Assembly: GCA_021234155.1 (NCBI GenBank)
Contig: JAJEKV010000009.1
Location: 8,190,546-8,254,545 of the forward strand
From: Isoetes taiwanensis
Taxonomy: Eukaryota; Streptophyta; Lycopodiopsida; Isoetales; Isoetaceae
Direction: 5' to 3'
DNA: 64,000 nt
Notes under the pieces: model-generated
Database searches by the model: none
Seen by the model: only the letters and a program-made list of their open reading frames with translations
Told to the model about the DNA's origin: nothing
Shown here: piece after piece, positions 11,345 to 22,396 of the stretch
Layout: each line of letters begins with the position of its first letter
Position numbering within the stretch: position 1 is the stretch's first letter
Made by a program: the position numbers and the translations under genes

Positions 11345-11725
11345 AAGGAAGGAAGGTTCTTTTATCGTCTGCGGAGGCCAATCGGCCTATGGGACCCAAA
11401 CTACACGGGTGCAGCAAGCCCATTGCTACCCGGATTAAAAAATCCCCCCTTATGAGGGAAAAACCATCGCAGCAACAAGCCTACTGGCAGCTGTACAAAT
11501 ATACATATACACATGAATTCCCGGCACCTCAGGTAGGCACCCGGGGGCAGAGATGAGTCCGCAGATCCAAAACCTCCTGGAGGTAGGAGCCAAGGGATCG
11601 AACTGACGGCGTACTAGGTAGCTCGTGCAGGGGCAGACCAGGTCGCACCAAGGGAATGTAGCGAGCCCGAATCTGACTATAGGCTGGACAGCTCTGGAAG
11701 GAAGAATTGCTTTCAGTGCCATTAG
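11345..11725 (-). mobile_element. 3' end fragment of a second LINE, minus strand
   Basis: Read on the minus strand it contains the family C-terminus (SLGSYLQEVLDLRTHLCP), then a terminal stem-loop, then the conserved tail ggtcccataggccgattggc, ending in a (ccttc)n run at 11341-11353. It is related to, but not a copy of, the LINE at 5962-9214. It is strongly 5'-truncated, as is usual for LINE insertions. Confidence 0.85.
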
Positions 11726-12289
11726 AGGATCATACTGCAGGTGCTTTTAAATCTGTTTTTGTGTAGGTGCTTTTAAATTTAGAAGCAAATATTCATTCCA
11801 CTTTATGTAGACTCTACAGTCCGTTCTTACATTTCCAACTGCCATTGTCTCTAAAGGTTTGTTACCCTTAACTTCGTTATGTTTACTAGAAAGTTTCAAA
11901 TCATTTTTTTTTACCCTTCATTTGGTCGTTTCATACATAAACATCTCCTCTGACTAACTACTTTGCTTCCAACCCAATACAAGCAGCCATTTAGAAAGTA
12001 ATAGAAGCACATGCATCTAACACTATATGCTAGATTAAATGCTATCACAAAAATATAAGAGATATTTTTCATAAAAGCAATATTGGCATGCTCAAGGATT
12101 GAAATAATACTGGGAATCCTTAATAGAGTTGTGGACCTGTATACATGTAGGTTTACCCGATGTCTAATGTTAAGCTGTTCTTACTTATAATACAGCTAAG
12201 ACTGATGTTTTGGATGACAAGGTGGCAACAGATACGCTTTGTTGTTTCATTGCTTCAAGCAAGGCCCGATAATCACATATTAGTTGCAT
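11726..12289. other. No feature recognised
   Basis: AT-rich intergenic DNA without open frames or recognisable repeats. Confidence 0.4.
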
Positions 12290-12297
12290 GTCAAGCA

Positions 12298-12692
12298 CAA
12301 GGGGGCGTCACCTTGTGGAACCTGTCAAAACCACGTGCATCAACGGGAGGGGGGCCATTTTTTACCCTTTTTCGTATGTATACTAGGGGTCATAGGGGTT
12401 TTGGGATGTTCTTCTAGTTGTAAATCCTAGGGTATTAAAGAGTGGCTAAAATTCGCTAAATGGCAATTTTTTAGACCTTTAGTCAAATTTCATGGCTAAA
12501 GTTAATAAAGGTCATTTTCCAAAAAGAAAATAATTTGAATAGAAAAACATTAAGAGCCCTTAAAATTTACCCTGGTAAATCCATACGGAAAGGGGTCAAA
12601 TTTGCCTATAAAAAACACGTATACTAGGGGTTTTTCGGCTACCCTATGCACGCAGGTGGCATATCCCTTATAAAGAAGGTGGATCCCCCGGG
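12298..12692. mobile_element. hAT-like MITE, copy 1 (carries a nested MITE)
   Basis: It begins caagggggcgtcacc and ends ggtggatcccccggg, which form imperfect terminal inverted repeats. It is flanked by 8-bp duplications GTCAAGCA at 12290-12297 and 12693-12700. Without the nested insertion and its duplication the unit is 240 bp, matching copy 2 at 52917-53155. Eight-bp duplications and C-A-rich ends suggest the hAT superfamily. It codes for nothing and would need a transposase in trans. An internal phrase, cgtatgtatactagggg, is partly repeated as acgtatactaggggt. Confidence 0.88.
12428..12574. mobile_element. 147-bp MITE nested inside the first MITE
   Basis: The insert starts tagggtattaaag and ends aatttaccctg (short inverted ends AGGGTA/TTACCCT). 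It is flanked by 8-bp duplications GTAAATCC at 12420-12427 and 12575-12582. The undisturbed site is visible in the other MITE copy near 53037-53045 (gtaaaacc), which proves it is an insertion. This is also a hAT-type signature. Confidence 0.88.
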
Positions 12693-12700
12693 GTCAAGCA

Positions 12701-13821
12701 AAATGGTACTCTAGTATACTAATCTGACCTGATGTTCAGCCATAATTACATCGAATTCATAAACTCCTCTATCAGCAAAAGCAAGTGCTCCTGCAAATAA
12801 AGTATTGAAAATTTGTTTGACATTACATTTAGTTTCAAATGTGTTGTATATGATTTAATATTTTTCCACAGGCTTTCTATGGCGTAAAACATCTACATGA
12901 TTGATAAGGCTATATAAGGTGCAGTGTACTCTAGGTTTCGTCCATTTTAGAATACACTTGCTCGGTGTTTTATTGCCACAAGCATGCCATTCAGGTAAGA
13001 ACTAATATTTAGTTCGATTCACTATTACACTTAATCCAACACACCATGATTGAATGGCCTATCTCTGTTGTTTAAATATGCCTTTTTGAGGCAAACATGT
13101 GAGGCAGTATCGTAAGCAAGGCCTCCATCTGATGTTCAAATGAGCTTCTTATCTCTTTGATGAATCACATAGGTTAATACTTAGACAGATTAGACTATGA
13201 GATATGGTTAGACATAATAGTTTATCATTGTGTTCTATCTTCCATTTCCACCCTTTTAGATTTTGTGTAGCAAGATTTGTATCTGTTGTTACAACAAGCT
13301 TTTTTATTTCTTGGATGAAGCTTAGTTTTGCATTCAGGCCTGCAATTTTGGAATGTTTATCTTACAAACCACTTCTACTTAAGAGGAACGTACTTCCACT
13401 GATATGCTACTATATAATTTAATTGCAACTAATCCATTATGCAGTTTTCAAATTTTATTGACTTCAGATAGCTATTTTTAATCTTGATTTCTGCAATGCA
13501 GATGCCAATGGAACTATTTCGAGGACAGTTTCCAGAGTCAAAATTTTGCTAGCTATGCATTGTGCATGGATTATGCTTAACAAATTGGTGGTTAATTTTT
13601 ACAAACATGTTTATGCTAAAGTATTTATGTTGAAACTTCATTTGAAGGTGAATTCTGGGAAGGGACTCGCAAAGAACACAAAAACTGGATAGGCTTGTCA
13701 TTCATCACAGCAGCAATATACAATGTGTGGTAAAATCTGAATAGGGAGCTGACCATAGGAACAATGTCTAGCTACCCCATAATGAAATAGGAGAATATGC
13801 AAAGGCAAGAGAGAGGACGAT
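12701..13821. other. No feature recognised
   Basis: AT-rich DNA of intron or intergenic type with many T runs. The short open frames here have no recognisable content. Confidence 0.4.
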
Positions 13822-13898
13822 GGCGACAACTTCTCATCGGGATAAAAAACCCCGCCCTTTCGGGTTTTTGAGGAAAATCCTAATGAGAAATGGTCGCC
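13822..13898 (-). repeat. LINE-tail type stem-loop, isolated copy
   Basis: GGCGACAACTTCTCAT at 13822-13837 pairs with ATGAGAAATGGTCGCC at 13883-13898. The core (aaaaaaccccgccc and cgggtttttgagg), read on the minus strand, matches the core of the LINE 3' stem-loop at 9063-9131. The outer stem sequence is different but still paired. It is probably a SINE or LINE remnant. Confidence 0.75.
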
Positions 13899-14114
13899 AA
13901 TGGCCTCAAGGATGCCTTGAATAGCAAGGTAGGAAATTGGGGAAGCCAGCCCAAATGCGCATCAACGCCCTAGAAAAAAGGAGAAATGCCTAGAAAGTAC
14001 CCGTTAAACGTTAATAAAATAAATACAACCATGGCAGGCGAGCACCCCTAAAAAAATAGTTCCCAGAAAGCAAAAACACCCATTAGACATTAGAAACTGT
14101 AAACAAACATATAT

Positions 14115-14340
14115 AGAAATAGAAAACATCACCGAGAGGTGGAAAAAGAAAAAGAGCATCACCAATAGGTGGAAAGAAAAATAGCATCACCCATAGGTGG
14201 AAATCATCTAGCATCACCAACAGGTGGAAATCATCCAGCATCACCCAACAGGTGGAAAAAATAAAGAGATAGCATCACCCAGTGGGTGGAAAATAATTTG
14301 CATCAGCCATCGGGTGGAAAAAAAAAGCATCACCCACATA
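14115..14340. repeat. Minisatellite, ~25-35-bp unit, about 7 copies
   Basis: The phrase 'agcatcacc.aNaggtggaaa' recurs at about 14118, 14153, 14183, 14211, 14237, 14271 and 14300 with variable spacers. Confidence 0.8.
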
Positions 14341-15054
14341 TAAGGGCGGGTAGGGTGGGAAGCAATGGACAAGGAAAGAGAGGCTGATGTGAGAAGACGC
14401 CGATAACGAGCCACAAGAAGGACGAGCATATATATAGCTGCTCGTCCCATCCCAGAATAACGACCCGAGGGCTCGGATCGATGCTAATCTTTTTTAAGGT
14501 GGCAATGGGTTGTCTGTTCGCACAGGGTTATTTGAGAATGATTTTCCAAAATAAAATAAATGGGTGTTTTGTTATTATTTGAACCTGTTCATGTTGCTAT
14601 GAAATTAATAAACAAATGCTCATAATCAATATTTGCTGAATAACAACTATATTTCTTACATTCACACCTATGTCGCACATCCTAGAACAACTATATCATA
14701 TGCCTTCCTCACCCAAACTACACTTATACATCTATGTTTGCAAAATCTATATAATTTCACCATTCAAATTCAGAAGGTACATTCAACAACCTATCTAAAT
14801 ATAACTCCAGTTAAACCATGCTTCAACTTCTCCAATACACTTCAATTACTATTGCAGTAACTACACATTATATTCTGCACTCAGTTTCAACTAGACACTG
14901 CAATTAAGCTACCCATTCCATATGTTTCGGACAATCATGTGGAGCACACACGAGTCACCTCCTAGCATTCCATTCCATCCATAGAGATCATTCTATTAAA
15001 TCTAAAATCCAGACCTGACATGTCAATGACTAATGCCTGGCATCGCCGGACATA
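14341..15054. other. No feature recognised
   Basis: AT-rich DNA. The minus frame near 14241-14450 and the plus frame at 14633-14860 look like chance open frames. Confidence 0.4.
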
Positions 15055-15425
15055 CATTTCTAGTAGCTACTTAAAAACTACATCCACTTATAAACCATAC
15101 CTCAAAAAACAATACCTCAACTTAAAAATTCACACCATTTCAGAACGCTATACTTCTATAAAAAATAGCTACTTAAAAACTACGTCTGCTTATAAACCAC
15201 ACCTCAAAAAACTATACTTCTATTAAAAACAGCTACCTAAAAACTACACCTAGTTATAAACCACACCTCAAAAAACAAAACCTTCTTAAAACCAACATCT
15301 TCTCAAAAAAGAAAAATTATAGTTCCCTTAAAAAAAACCACACCTCAAAAAAAGACCACACCTCCTAAAAATAAAAATTATAGCCCCTTAAAAAAAACTA
15401 CATCGTCTCCCTAATAAACTACACC
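15055..15425. repeat. Dispersed AT-rich minisatellite, second locus
   Basis: The same units as at 5877-5961 and 9215-9345 recur ('agctacttaaaaactac', 'cttataaaccacacctc', 'aaaaaactatacttc'), about five degenerate copies. It lies about 100 bp left of the LTR at 15.5 kb. Confidence 0.75.
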
Positions 15426-15529
15426 TCCACATAACTACATGTAGATTTTTCTGAACAACGGCATGTAGTCCATTGTTTTACTGTTGTTCCCTAATATAGA
15501 CCTAGAATTGGGGTGGTTGTGATGTTGCC

Positions 15530-16126
15530 ACGATTCTCTAGCCGCCCGTGGAGCCACTAGACCTCAGGAAGGGGAGATGCAACCCTTCCTGCCTCATCGA
15601 ACCGGGGAGATGCAACCTGGAGTAGTCTCGATGGGTGATGCCATGAGATTGCGTATTCGACAGGCTATAGTCACGCCAGAGCCTGTCTGCATAGTATGCA
15701 CAGGAGTGGCGGATGGAGTGGTCAACCCGAGCCATTGTATATAGCCAACCTCGCCATTGCCATATCTCGGTCTGCTCTATCTTGAGGCCCAGCTGTCAGT
15801 CTACCTACCTTATGAGTCTGACCTGGGTAGGAGATCATATGTTTTATGGCATGTTGGTATCTTTGATGTATCTTTAGTAGTATGGATGTGCTACCCTTCG
15901 AGGTAGTTGATTGTATTATTTAGTGTTAATGCTGACGTTATGTTATGCTTTCGATGTTATAGGAGCCCATAGGGGAAGGGCGTCAAGGCACCTCTATGTC
16001 CCCTTCCCGCACTGGGGATATCTTGGGTGCGTGATAGATGGAGGGCCCATGCGGCCAGAGGGCTGGATGGGGGATTTCCTACGAGATGTACCACCCGGCA
16101 TCGTATATCTAGTAGGGAGCATCACA
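15530..16126 (+). repeat. LTR (3' part) of an outer LTR retrotransposon
   Basis: This region is homologous to 33290-34340 (shared phrases 'gatgcaacc', 'ggcggatggagtgg' and 'atcttgaggcccag'). It ends in ...gcatcaca just before a tRNA-iMet-type primer site, as a 5' LTR should. The exact left end cannot be seen. The element was later split at 16284/27434 by the Ty3/gypsy insertion. Confidence 0.75.
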
Positions 16127-16127
16127 A

Positions 16128-16139
16128 TGGTATCAGAGC
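16128..16139 (+). other. Primer-binding site, initiator-Met tRNA type
   Basis: TGGTATCAGAGC directly follows the LTR end, with one base between. This is the standard plant LTR-retrotransposon primer site complementary to the 3' end of initiator tRNA-Met. Confidence 0.88.
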
Positions 16140-16284
16140 AATGTTCTTGGTTGGCCAAGAGCTAGCACTCACTATATCCCTGACTAAGTAGTCTAACCAG
16201 CCTAATAGAGCATGGAATAAAAATTCCAGCATTGAACTTCAAAAAATGGGAGAAAATTTTTCTCCTAAGTAGTAGGTCATAAAG

Positions 16285-16872
16285 TGTTTGGGGTCTGGGT
16301 TCGGGAACTCCTGCAAGACAGCCCTCTGTGAGGACTCTTGGATCTAACAGGAGAATCCGGGAGCTATGTCACGCGGGATTTGCAAGAAAAACAAAGGAAA
16401 GGGAAAAGAAAACAAGAGAACAATGAGATCACAATAATAAGCTTCCTTGATGTTAATGAAAATACATGAGCTCTCGCAATCGAGAGAAAACTGAAATGAG
16501 ACAAGACTCAAACTCATCTAAAAACTCATGTGCTAGCTCTACTCATATATATAGTACAATGGCCTTTGGCCCAATATAGACACTCTGACTGATCTCGGTG
16601 CCGACTCCTGGAAGGAGGCCTGATTTGCAGGAATGCTGGCGGTGCCTCTTGAAGTGCCTGGAATCACGCTGACGCTGACGCGGGCGGTGACGGGCCATCA
16701 CTTGTCTGAGCGCCGCCTCTTGGTAGCAGATGCAGGCTTTGACTGCGTGGTCTGCTGCTTGGTCTTCTGCTGGGCCTTTGACGACTGACCCGTGCCTGAC
16801 TGTGGATCCTTGGATTTGACCTGGTCCGTCGTATGCATGAATAGTCCTGTACCAGGAGGCACAGGACTAACA
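16285..16872 (-). repeat. 3' LTR of the Ty3/gypsy element
   Basis: On the plus strand it starts TGTTTGGGG and ends ACTAACA, with TG...CA ends. The 5' LTR at 26836-27433 has matching ends (TGTTTGGGG and TTTAACA). A TATA-like atatatata lies at 16545-16553, read on the minus strand. The accessory ORF runs from the internal region into this LTR and stops at 16698. Confidence 0.95.
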
Positions 16873-19800
16873 CTCCCCCCTACCAAATGACACTCAGTCT
16901 GAAGAAAAGGAGGAAGTGTTTCTGAGGGCGGGAATCCAGTAGTCTGAAAGTGATCCTCACGGGAATGAGGACGGGCACCATTATGGTAAGTGCCTATGAG
17001 ATCCTGACGTATTTGAAGAGCATCAGGAGTGTTGAACCCAAGGGCAGGATCGACATCAAGGAGGAAATGAGAGCGCACCATGTCTTCAAGGGCAGCATGT
17101 GCGGTCGAAGAAACGAACTGGCACTCCATGAGTAGGCAGGTCTGGAGACCGAAGGCACTGACGCTTGCATTCGGGTTGCAGTAAAAGATGGGACGCTGCC
17201 GATTTAAGGAGCTGACCAGGATGCACTTGAGAGCAGCACAGAAACCAGCCTGACGGTGTACTGAGGGGTCTGGTGAGGTGGCGGCATTCTGCAAGAAGGT
17301 GTCGAGGCCATGAATAGCATCAGCGGCCCGTTGCCAACCACGCTCATTAGCAATATAAATCCAATTGGCAGTGTCATCCAGGGTGGCACCATCCTCCCAA
17401 TTGGAGCGTCGGACAAAACGGGGATCCCACCGGAGATCCGTCGAGATCTGAGGCGGAGTCCATCCAGCGTGGCCATCCATGACCTTTGTCCAAAAGGGAA
17501 GACGCCAGTCGGAGGTGAGAAACCGGGGGCGTGGAGGGACACCCAGTGAAGCATATGGAGAGGGAGCCATGCCCGTGGGCGTGGGCCGCTGAGCCTGCTC
17601 CCTGAATGTACGTACAAGGTCGGGATCAAGAGCTTTACACCACTGATCCCACTCAGAAGTAGATAGCTGTGTATAGATAGGAGGACTATCCCATCCCGTG
17701 GGTATGGTCTTGTCTTGCTATCCAGAAGGGCACGCAATTGATTGTAGCCTGCCAAATGCTGCATATAAACTTGGGCAAATGGAAGATCCTCAGGATGTCC
17801 AAGATTCTTTTTCACCTGTTCCAGCATTTCAGCTTGCCAGAGAGGTAAATGCTGAGCAAGCTCAGGCATGTACTCCTGATGAAGAGTATGTGTCCGATCA
17901 TGATCAGACAGATATGGGTTGTTGTCCAAGAGCAACCATTGAACTGTTGAGTCACCCTAAAAGTTCTGATGTGGCCCATCACGAAATTTGTCCTGTGTAT
18001 CAGCCAGATAGAAGTCATGGAAAATGTACGCCATCGGCTGAACAACTCTGAAGGTGATCAAGTCCGGATCTTCACAGTGAATGAGGTCAAAGACTAAAAG
18101 GGCGCAGAGTAAACCTTTGTCTTCAATGGAGAGGTCTGGCCAGATCCGAAGAAAATCCTCAGTGCGCAGGTGGACATCAACTGGACCATCAGCCGCATAC
18201 CACTTCAGAAGAAAGAGGTGGCGGCGGGCAACCACATAATCGAGATAACTGGAAGGAATAGGGAAGTCAACAGATATGTTGAGGGCGATGGTAACGTAGC
18301 CTTCTTGTTTGGTCTGGGCCTCATCAGCAGACTGAATGGCTTGCTGTAGCTGTTGTTCAAGGTCACGGATCCGGTTCTCCTTTTCTAACAGAAGGCGTGA
18401 CTGATCACGGACCCGTTTCTGAGAAGGCGTGGCATGTGAAGAGGATTGCCCAGGAATATTGAGTCGAATCGTGGCAATCTCGGCGTCATCAATAATTTTA
18501 TGTTTCTTAGCCTCCGTAAGCTGATCTTGGAGAGGCGGGAGCTGAGAGGTCAGCGTGGAAAGCTGGGCTTCTAAAGAGGCTATTTGAGCGCTGTAAGATC
18601 TTGGGCTTGAGTGTTGTAATGCCGAGAAAGCTCGGTATACAGCGTGTCCAGCTTGGCAATGTCTTTATCCTTGTCAACCAAGAGAGTCTCCCTTGCCTTG
18701 ACCTGCTCCAATAATTCCTGAATGGTGGTTTGCAATTGCGCCTGCTGGTCAGCAAGCAGACTATGCTGATCGTTGGCAGCTTTTAGATCCTCATGGGCCT
18801 GTAAAAGAGCCTCGTGCTTTGCTTGAAGCTGGTTCTCCAGAGTGTGAACTTGCGTGGTAGCAGCGTGAATGTCTCGGTGAACCGCTTCCGAGGCCTCCAG
18901 GGACGCTTGAACCCCATTCATGAGAGCTTCCTGGGATTCTTGTAACTTGAGAGCAGCAGCTTGAACATCCTGCTGATATTGATACAGAAGCTGGCAAGGA
19001 TGCGGAGGTGGAGGGGCCTGCTGTTGCCGTGTTTGTGACGTTTGTGAGACATGATGAGAACTTGAGGGCCTCGTTTCTGTGGAGGAGGAGGAGTCAGTGA
19101 CATACGTGGTGTTATGTTGGACATGACCAGAAGAAGAAGGGTGTGAAGTCCCAACCTGTTGATTTTGAGGAAGTGAATGGAGGGAGTGCTGAGTGGATGC
19201 ATGAGAATTTGAAACAGACACAGGAACAGGAAGATAATGACGGATGAGGGCTTGAAGATGGCCACCCACAGAAACTTCAAAGACAGAGGAGGGGGTAGCC
19301 CGAATGCGGTCTACTTCCTGAAGAAGGCGGTAGAACAAAAGCTGGGGCCAATCAATGTGGTGGTTGGAGCGGATGGCTGTGATCACCAGATTATAGAACG
19401 GCTTATTGATGTGGGTGTTCTTGATAGAATACCCGAGCAACTTGCGCCACAGAAACTTGACAAAAGTATCATGGGTTTTTGCTATATTGGTGAGGCGATG
19501 CATGTTGGCTTGATAAGAAGGAGCGCCGAACTCAGTGACATCTATATCCTGTAAGGCAGCCCAAGATAAACAAGGTGTTTGCAAAGGAATATGGAATACC
19601 TCAGAAATCAGGGGCTGGGTAAGCAAAATGGTGGTGCCATTGACCACAGTAGCATAGCCGTTCGGGCTGTTGACGATGTGAGCGATGAACTGCTTCAATT
19701 GCTCTGGATTTGGTGCAGGGAGGTCCATCTGTGAGAATTCATAAAGCTTTTGGCGTTCCGCAACTTCACGACTTGGGCCAACGAGGGCGTCACGGAAGGT

Positions 19801-19884
19801 GGGCGTCAAGAAAGACACAGACTCGAAAAGAGCCGGTTCTCTTGGAGCAGTAGCTTGAAGTGTAGGAAATTTAGGTGCAGCCAT
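16698..19884 (-). pseudogene. Large accessory ORF of the Ty3/gypsy element (frameshifted)
   Basis: It starts at an ATG at 19884 (MAAPKFPTLQ; a longer open frame goes back to 20178). It reads through a globular N-terminal part of about 200 residues, a Ser/Thr/Gln-rich linker, a long coiled coil rich in Gln, Glu and Leu (about 19000-18300, crossing a frameshift near 18585), a second globular region (RRHLFLLKWYAADGP, about 18235-17960), and a third region with many Trp (about 17570-16900). It ends with a basic KRRRSDK inside the LTR. The total is about 1,050 codons, with breaks near 18585, 17955 and 17700. The N-terminal part (VVNGTTILLTQPLISEVFHIP) resembles the plant 'transposon protein' or mobile-domain proteins often carried by Tat-like elements. 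That is a resemblance only; the function is unknown. Confidence 0.78.
16873..16890 (-). other. Polypurine tract
   Basis: On the minus strand ATTTGGTAGGGGGGAG abuts the 3' LTR start (TGTTAG), the expected plus-strand priming site. It lies inside the accessory ORF, where it encodes HLVGGS. Confidence 0.88.
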
Positions 19885-20178
19885 GGCGAAGATCGTCGGA
19901 AAGGAACAGGAAGAACAGAGATGCGAAGGCGGAGAGCGGAGAGCGGAAGACGAAAACACAGAGAAGCGAAAAGGTTTTAGGGCACACAAGTGTTGGCGAA
20001 GGGGCGTGATGAGGATGAACAGGCAACCGTTGATGATGCCAGGTGGCGACAGATGCGAAGGAGGCGATTGAGAGGCAAAATTTTGGCTAAGTCCCCAAAC
20101 GGTAAAGGGAGAAGCAGTGAACGGTGGAGATGAGACGTAAGAGAATGATCGGATGTGACAGCTGGCGAAAGGACGCAC

Positions 20179-20708
20179 ATTAATGTTCGACAGGCGTGAA
20201 AAGAAGGAATGTCATTTAATGCTGGCAACTCGAAGTGGGATATCATTAAAACGAAGGTGTCAGAAGGTACCATGGCTAGATATTTCTGGAATTAGAAAGA
20301 GCCGTGCATTGCAAACACGTTGGCAAATTTTTGATTGGTCCACATGGACAGGGAGGTCCTCGGGTGGCTATATAAGACGAACCTTGGGTGAAGCTGAGAC
20401 ACCCGATGGCGCTCAGTATGTCTGCGGCTGGACTTCACGACAAGTGCACCATGCCGTCTAACTGCCTGGAGTGGATAACTTGTAAAATGGACTGTCTGGA
20501 CCTCTGGCGGTGCCACAATCGTGGCATTGCCATGGACGGGTGGTGTGCCGGGATGGCTGAGCATGCCGATCCCCACACCAATGGGATGGAGGTGATTCTG
20601 CACCTGCGCTGGGACCCTGAGCACAACTGGTACCATATCCTGCGTATCACCTCTGCTCCAAACCCGGAGTAGAGGGTTTTTCTTCTTAGGATTTAGGAGA
20701 TAGGGCTC
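20179..20708. other. Spacer between integrase and accessory ORF
   Basis: Open frames exist on both strands but none resembles a known domain. A TATA-like word (ttatatag on the minus strand, near 20370) lies about 480 bp before the accessory ORF start. That is too weak to call a promoter. Confidence 0.35.
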
Positions 20709-22396
20709 TCAGCCCGTTTTTGTAAATAGGGCTCTGCCCATAGCGGAAAATAGATGGGCTCTGCTCACATTTTGTAAAAATTTCACCTCTATAATATAAA
20801 TATGCCGCTTGTTAGTCACTATCTGTTGTGTCAACAGCATCTGGTGGATGATTGTCACTTTCTGTTGTATGAAATTGTTTGAAGCAAAAGCCGGAGTGCC
20901 ATCTAATTCAGCCAGCTTGAAAACGCTGGGTTGCACCACTTGAACAATTTGATAAGGACCAAGCCATCTGAACTTTAACTTGCCCGGAAAACTTTTGTAA
21001 CGAGAATCATAAAGAAGAACCAAATCGCCTTCTTTGGATGTTTTTGTCTTAAGTCATTTGTCATGCAATGATTTCTGCAACCGTTGTCCATGAAGAACAC
21101 AAATGTAAGCATCGCGCCGAAGTTCATCCAACTGTTCCAATTGATAAACCCTTTCCTTGAGTGCAGCAGATGGATTATGGGCTGTAGCAAGTTGAAAACG
21201 GAGAGTTGGAAGAATGTATTCAAAAGGCATGAGAGCTTCTTGACCATAAACCAGTTTGAAAGGAGTGTGACCAGTAGCTATTTTGAAACTAGTGTTGTAA
21301 GCCCAAAGAACAGTAGGCAACTTTTCCTGCCAATCTGTGCGTGAAGCGTCACAAATTTTCTTGAGAACGGTGATGAGTGTTTTGTTGGTACTTTCAGCCA
21401 AGCCATTTCCTTGAGGATAATAGGGTGTACTCTTCCGGTGTTGATGTGAAGATAATCCGTCAGCTCCTTAATGGTATGGTTGACAAAATGCACGCCACGA
21501 TCACTAACAAGTTCCGTGGGACAACCAAAACGCGTGATGATGTGCGTATAGAGAACCTTGGTTGTGCTGGCAGCAGTGTTGTCAGGAAGTGCACAAGCTT
21601 CTGCCCATTTGGTAGCATAATCCGTGATGACCAGAATATAGCGGGCACGGGTGTGCCGCGCCGGTGGGTCCACGGGCCCCACAAAATCCATACCCCATTT
21701 GCTGAAGGGATGTGGCGTGGCGACCGACGTCAATGGAAGAGCGTCACGGGCCGTGGGTTTTCCCACACGCTGACAGACGTCACACGTGCGAGCATAAGCA
21801 TGGGCATCTTTGAAGAGCGTGGGCCAGAAGTATCCTGCCAAAAGAATTTTGCGTGCCGTGGCGTCACCACTAAAATGACCATCACCAAGCCCATCGTGGG
21901 CTTGTCGAACAATATCGGGCATCTCGTGAGGGAGGACACAACGACGGAGGACCATGTCTTTGCCTCGTTTGTACAAATGGCCTGCAACCATGGTATATTC
22001 ACGAACCTCTCTGAGAAACTGACGGTGGCGGGAGCGAAGCTTTTCTAGAGAGAGCGTCGGATCGGCGGGAGGAAGAGCACCAGTGAGAAGATATTGTTGA
22101 AAGGTGTGAAACCAATGGGGCGTGGCCGTGACCAGGAACAATTGAGCATCTGGAAAGGCATCCGAAACACCCGTGGATGGATCATCCGTGTGGATGCGTG
22201 AAAGATAATCAGGCACCACATGAGATTTGCCTGCCTTATGAACAATTTCGAAGGGAGCGAATTCTTGCAGAAGAAGGACCCAACGAGCAATTCTACCCGT
22301 GGGCGTGGCTTTGTTGATCAAATAAAGAAGAGCTTGATGGTCAACAAAGAACTTAATCTGGCTACCCAACAAATAATGTCTGAAACGTTGGACCAC
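20709..22396 (-). pseudogene. RNase H and integrase of the Ty3/gypsy element
   Basis: The first part ends the RNase H domain (FFVDHQALLYLINK, then HKAGKSHVVPDYLSRI). The integrase follows, with an HHCC zinc finger (HDGLGDGHFSG ... CDVCQRVG), core motifs WGMDFVGPVD and TDYATKWAEA, and LVSDRGVHFVNH. The frame then shifts near 21430, and the rest (WAYNTSFKIATGHTPF) continues in the neighbouring frame. The C-terminal GPY/F-type module ([19 protein letters not shown]) is at about 20960-20900. The chain is broken by frameshifts near 21430 and 21050. No chromodomain is visible after the GPY module. Confidence 0.92.

Noticed and set aside
16128-16139. A tRNA gene at the TGGTATCAGAGC words (also at 34342 and, reversed, near 34113)
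   Set aside because: These are primer-binding sites next to LTR ends. No cloverleaf can be formed around them.
20292-20636. Minus-strand 114-codon ORF between integrase and the accessory ORF as an env-like gene
   Set aside because: No signal peptide, membrane segment or recognisable domain. The opposite strand is equally open.
21377-22048. 223-codon plus-strand ORF across the integrase region
   Set aside because: It is the reverse complement of well-recognised integrase coding sequence and has no protein-like motif of its own.
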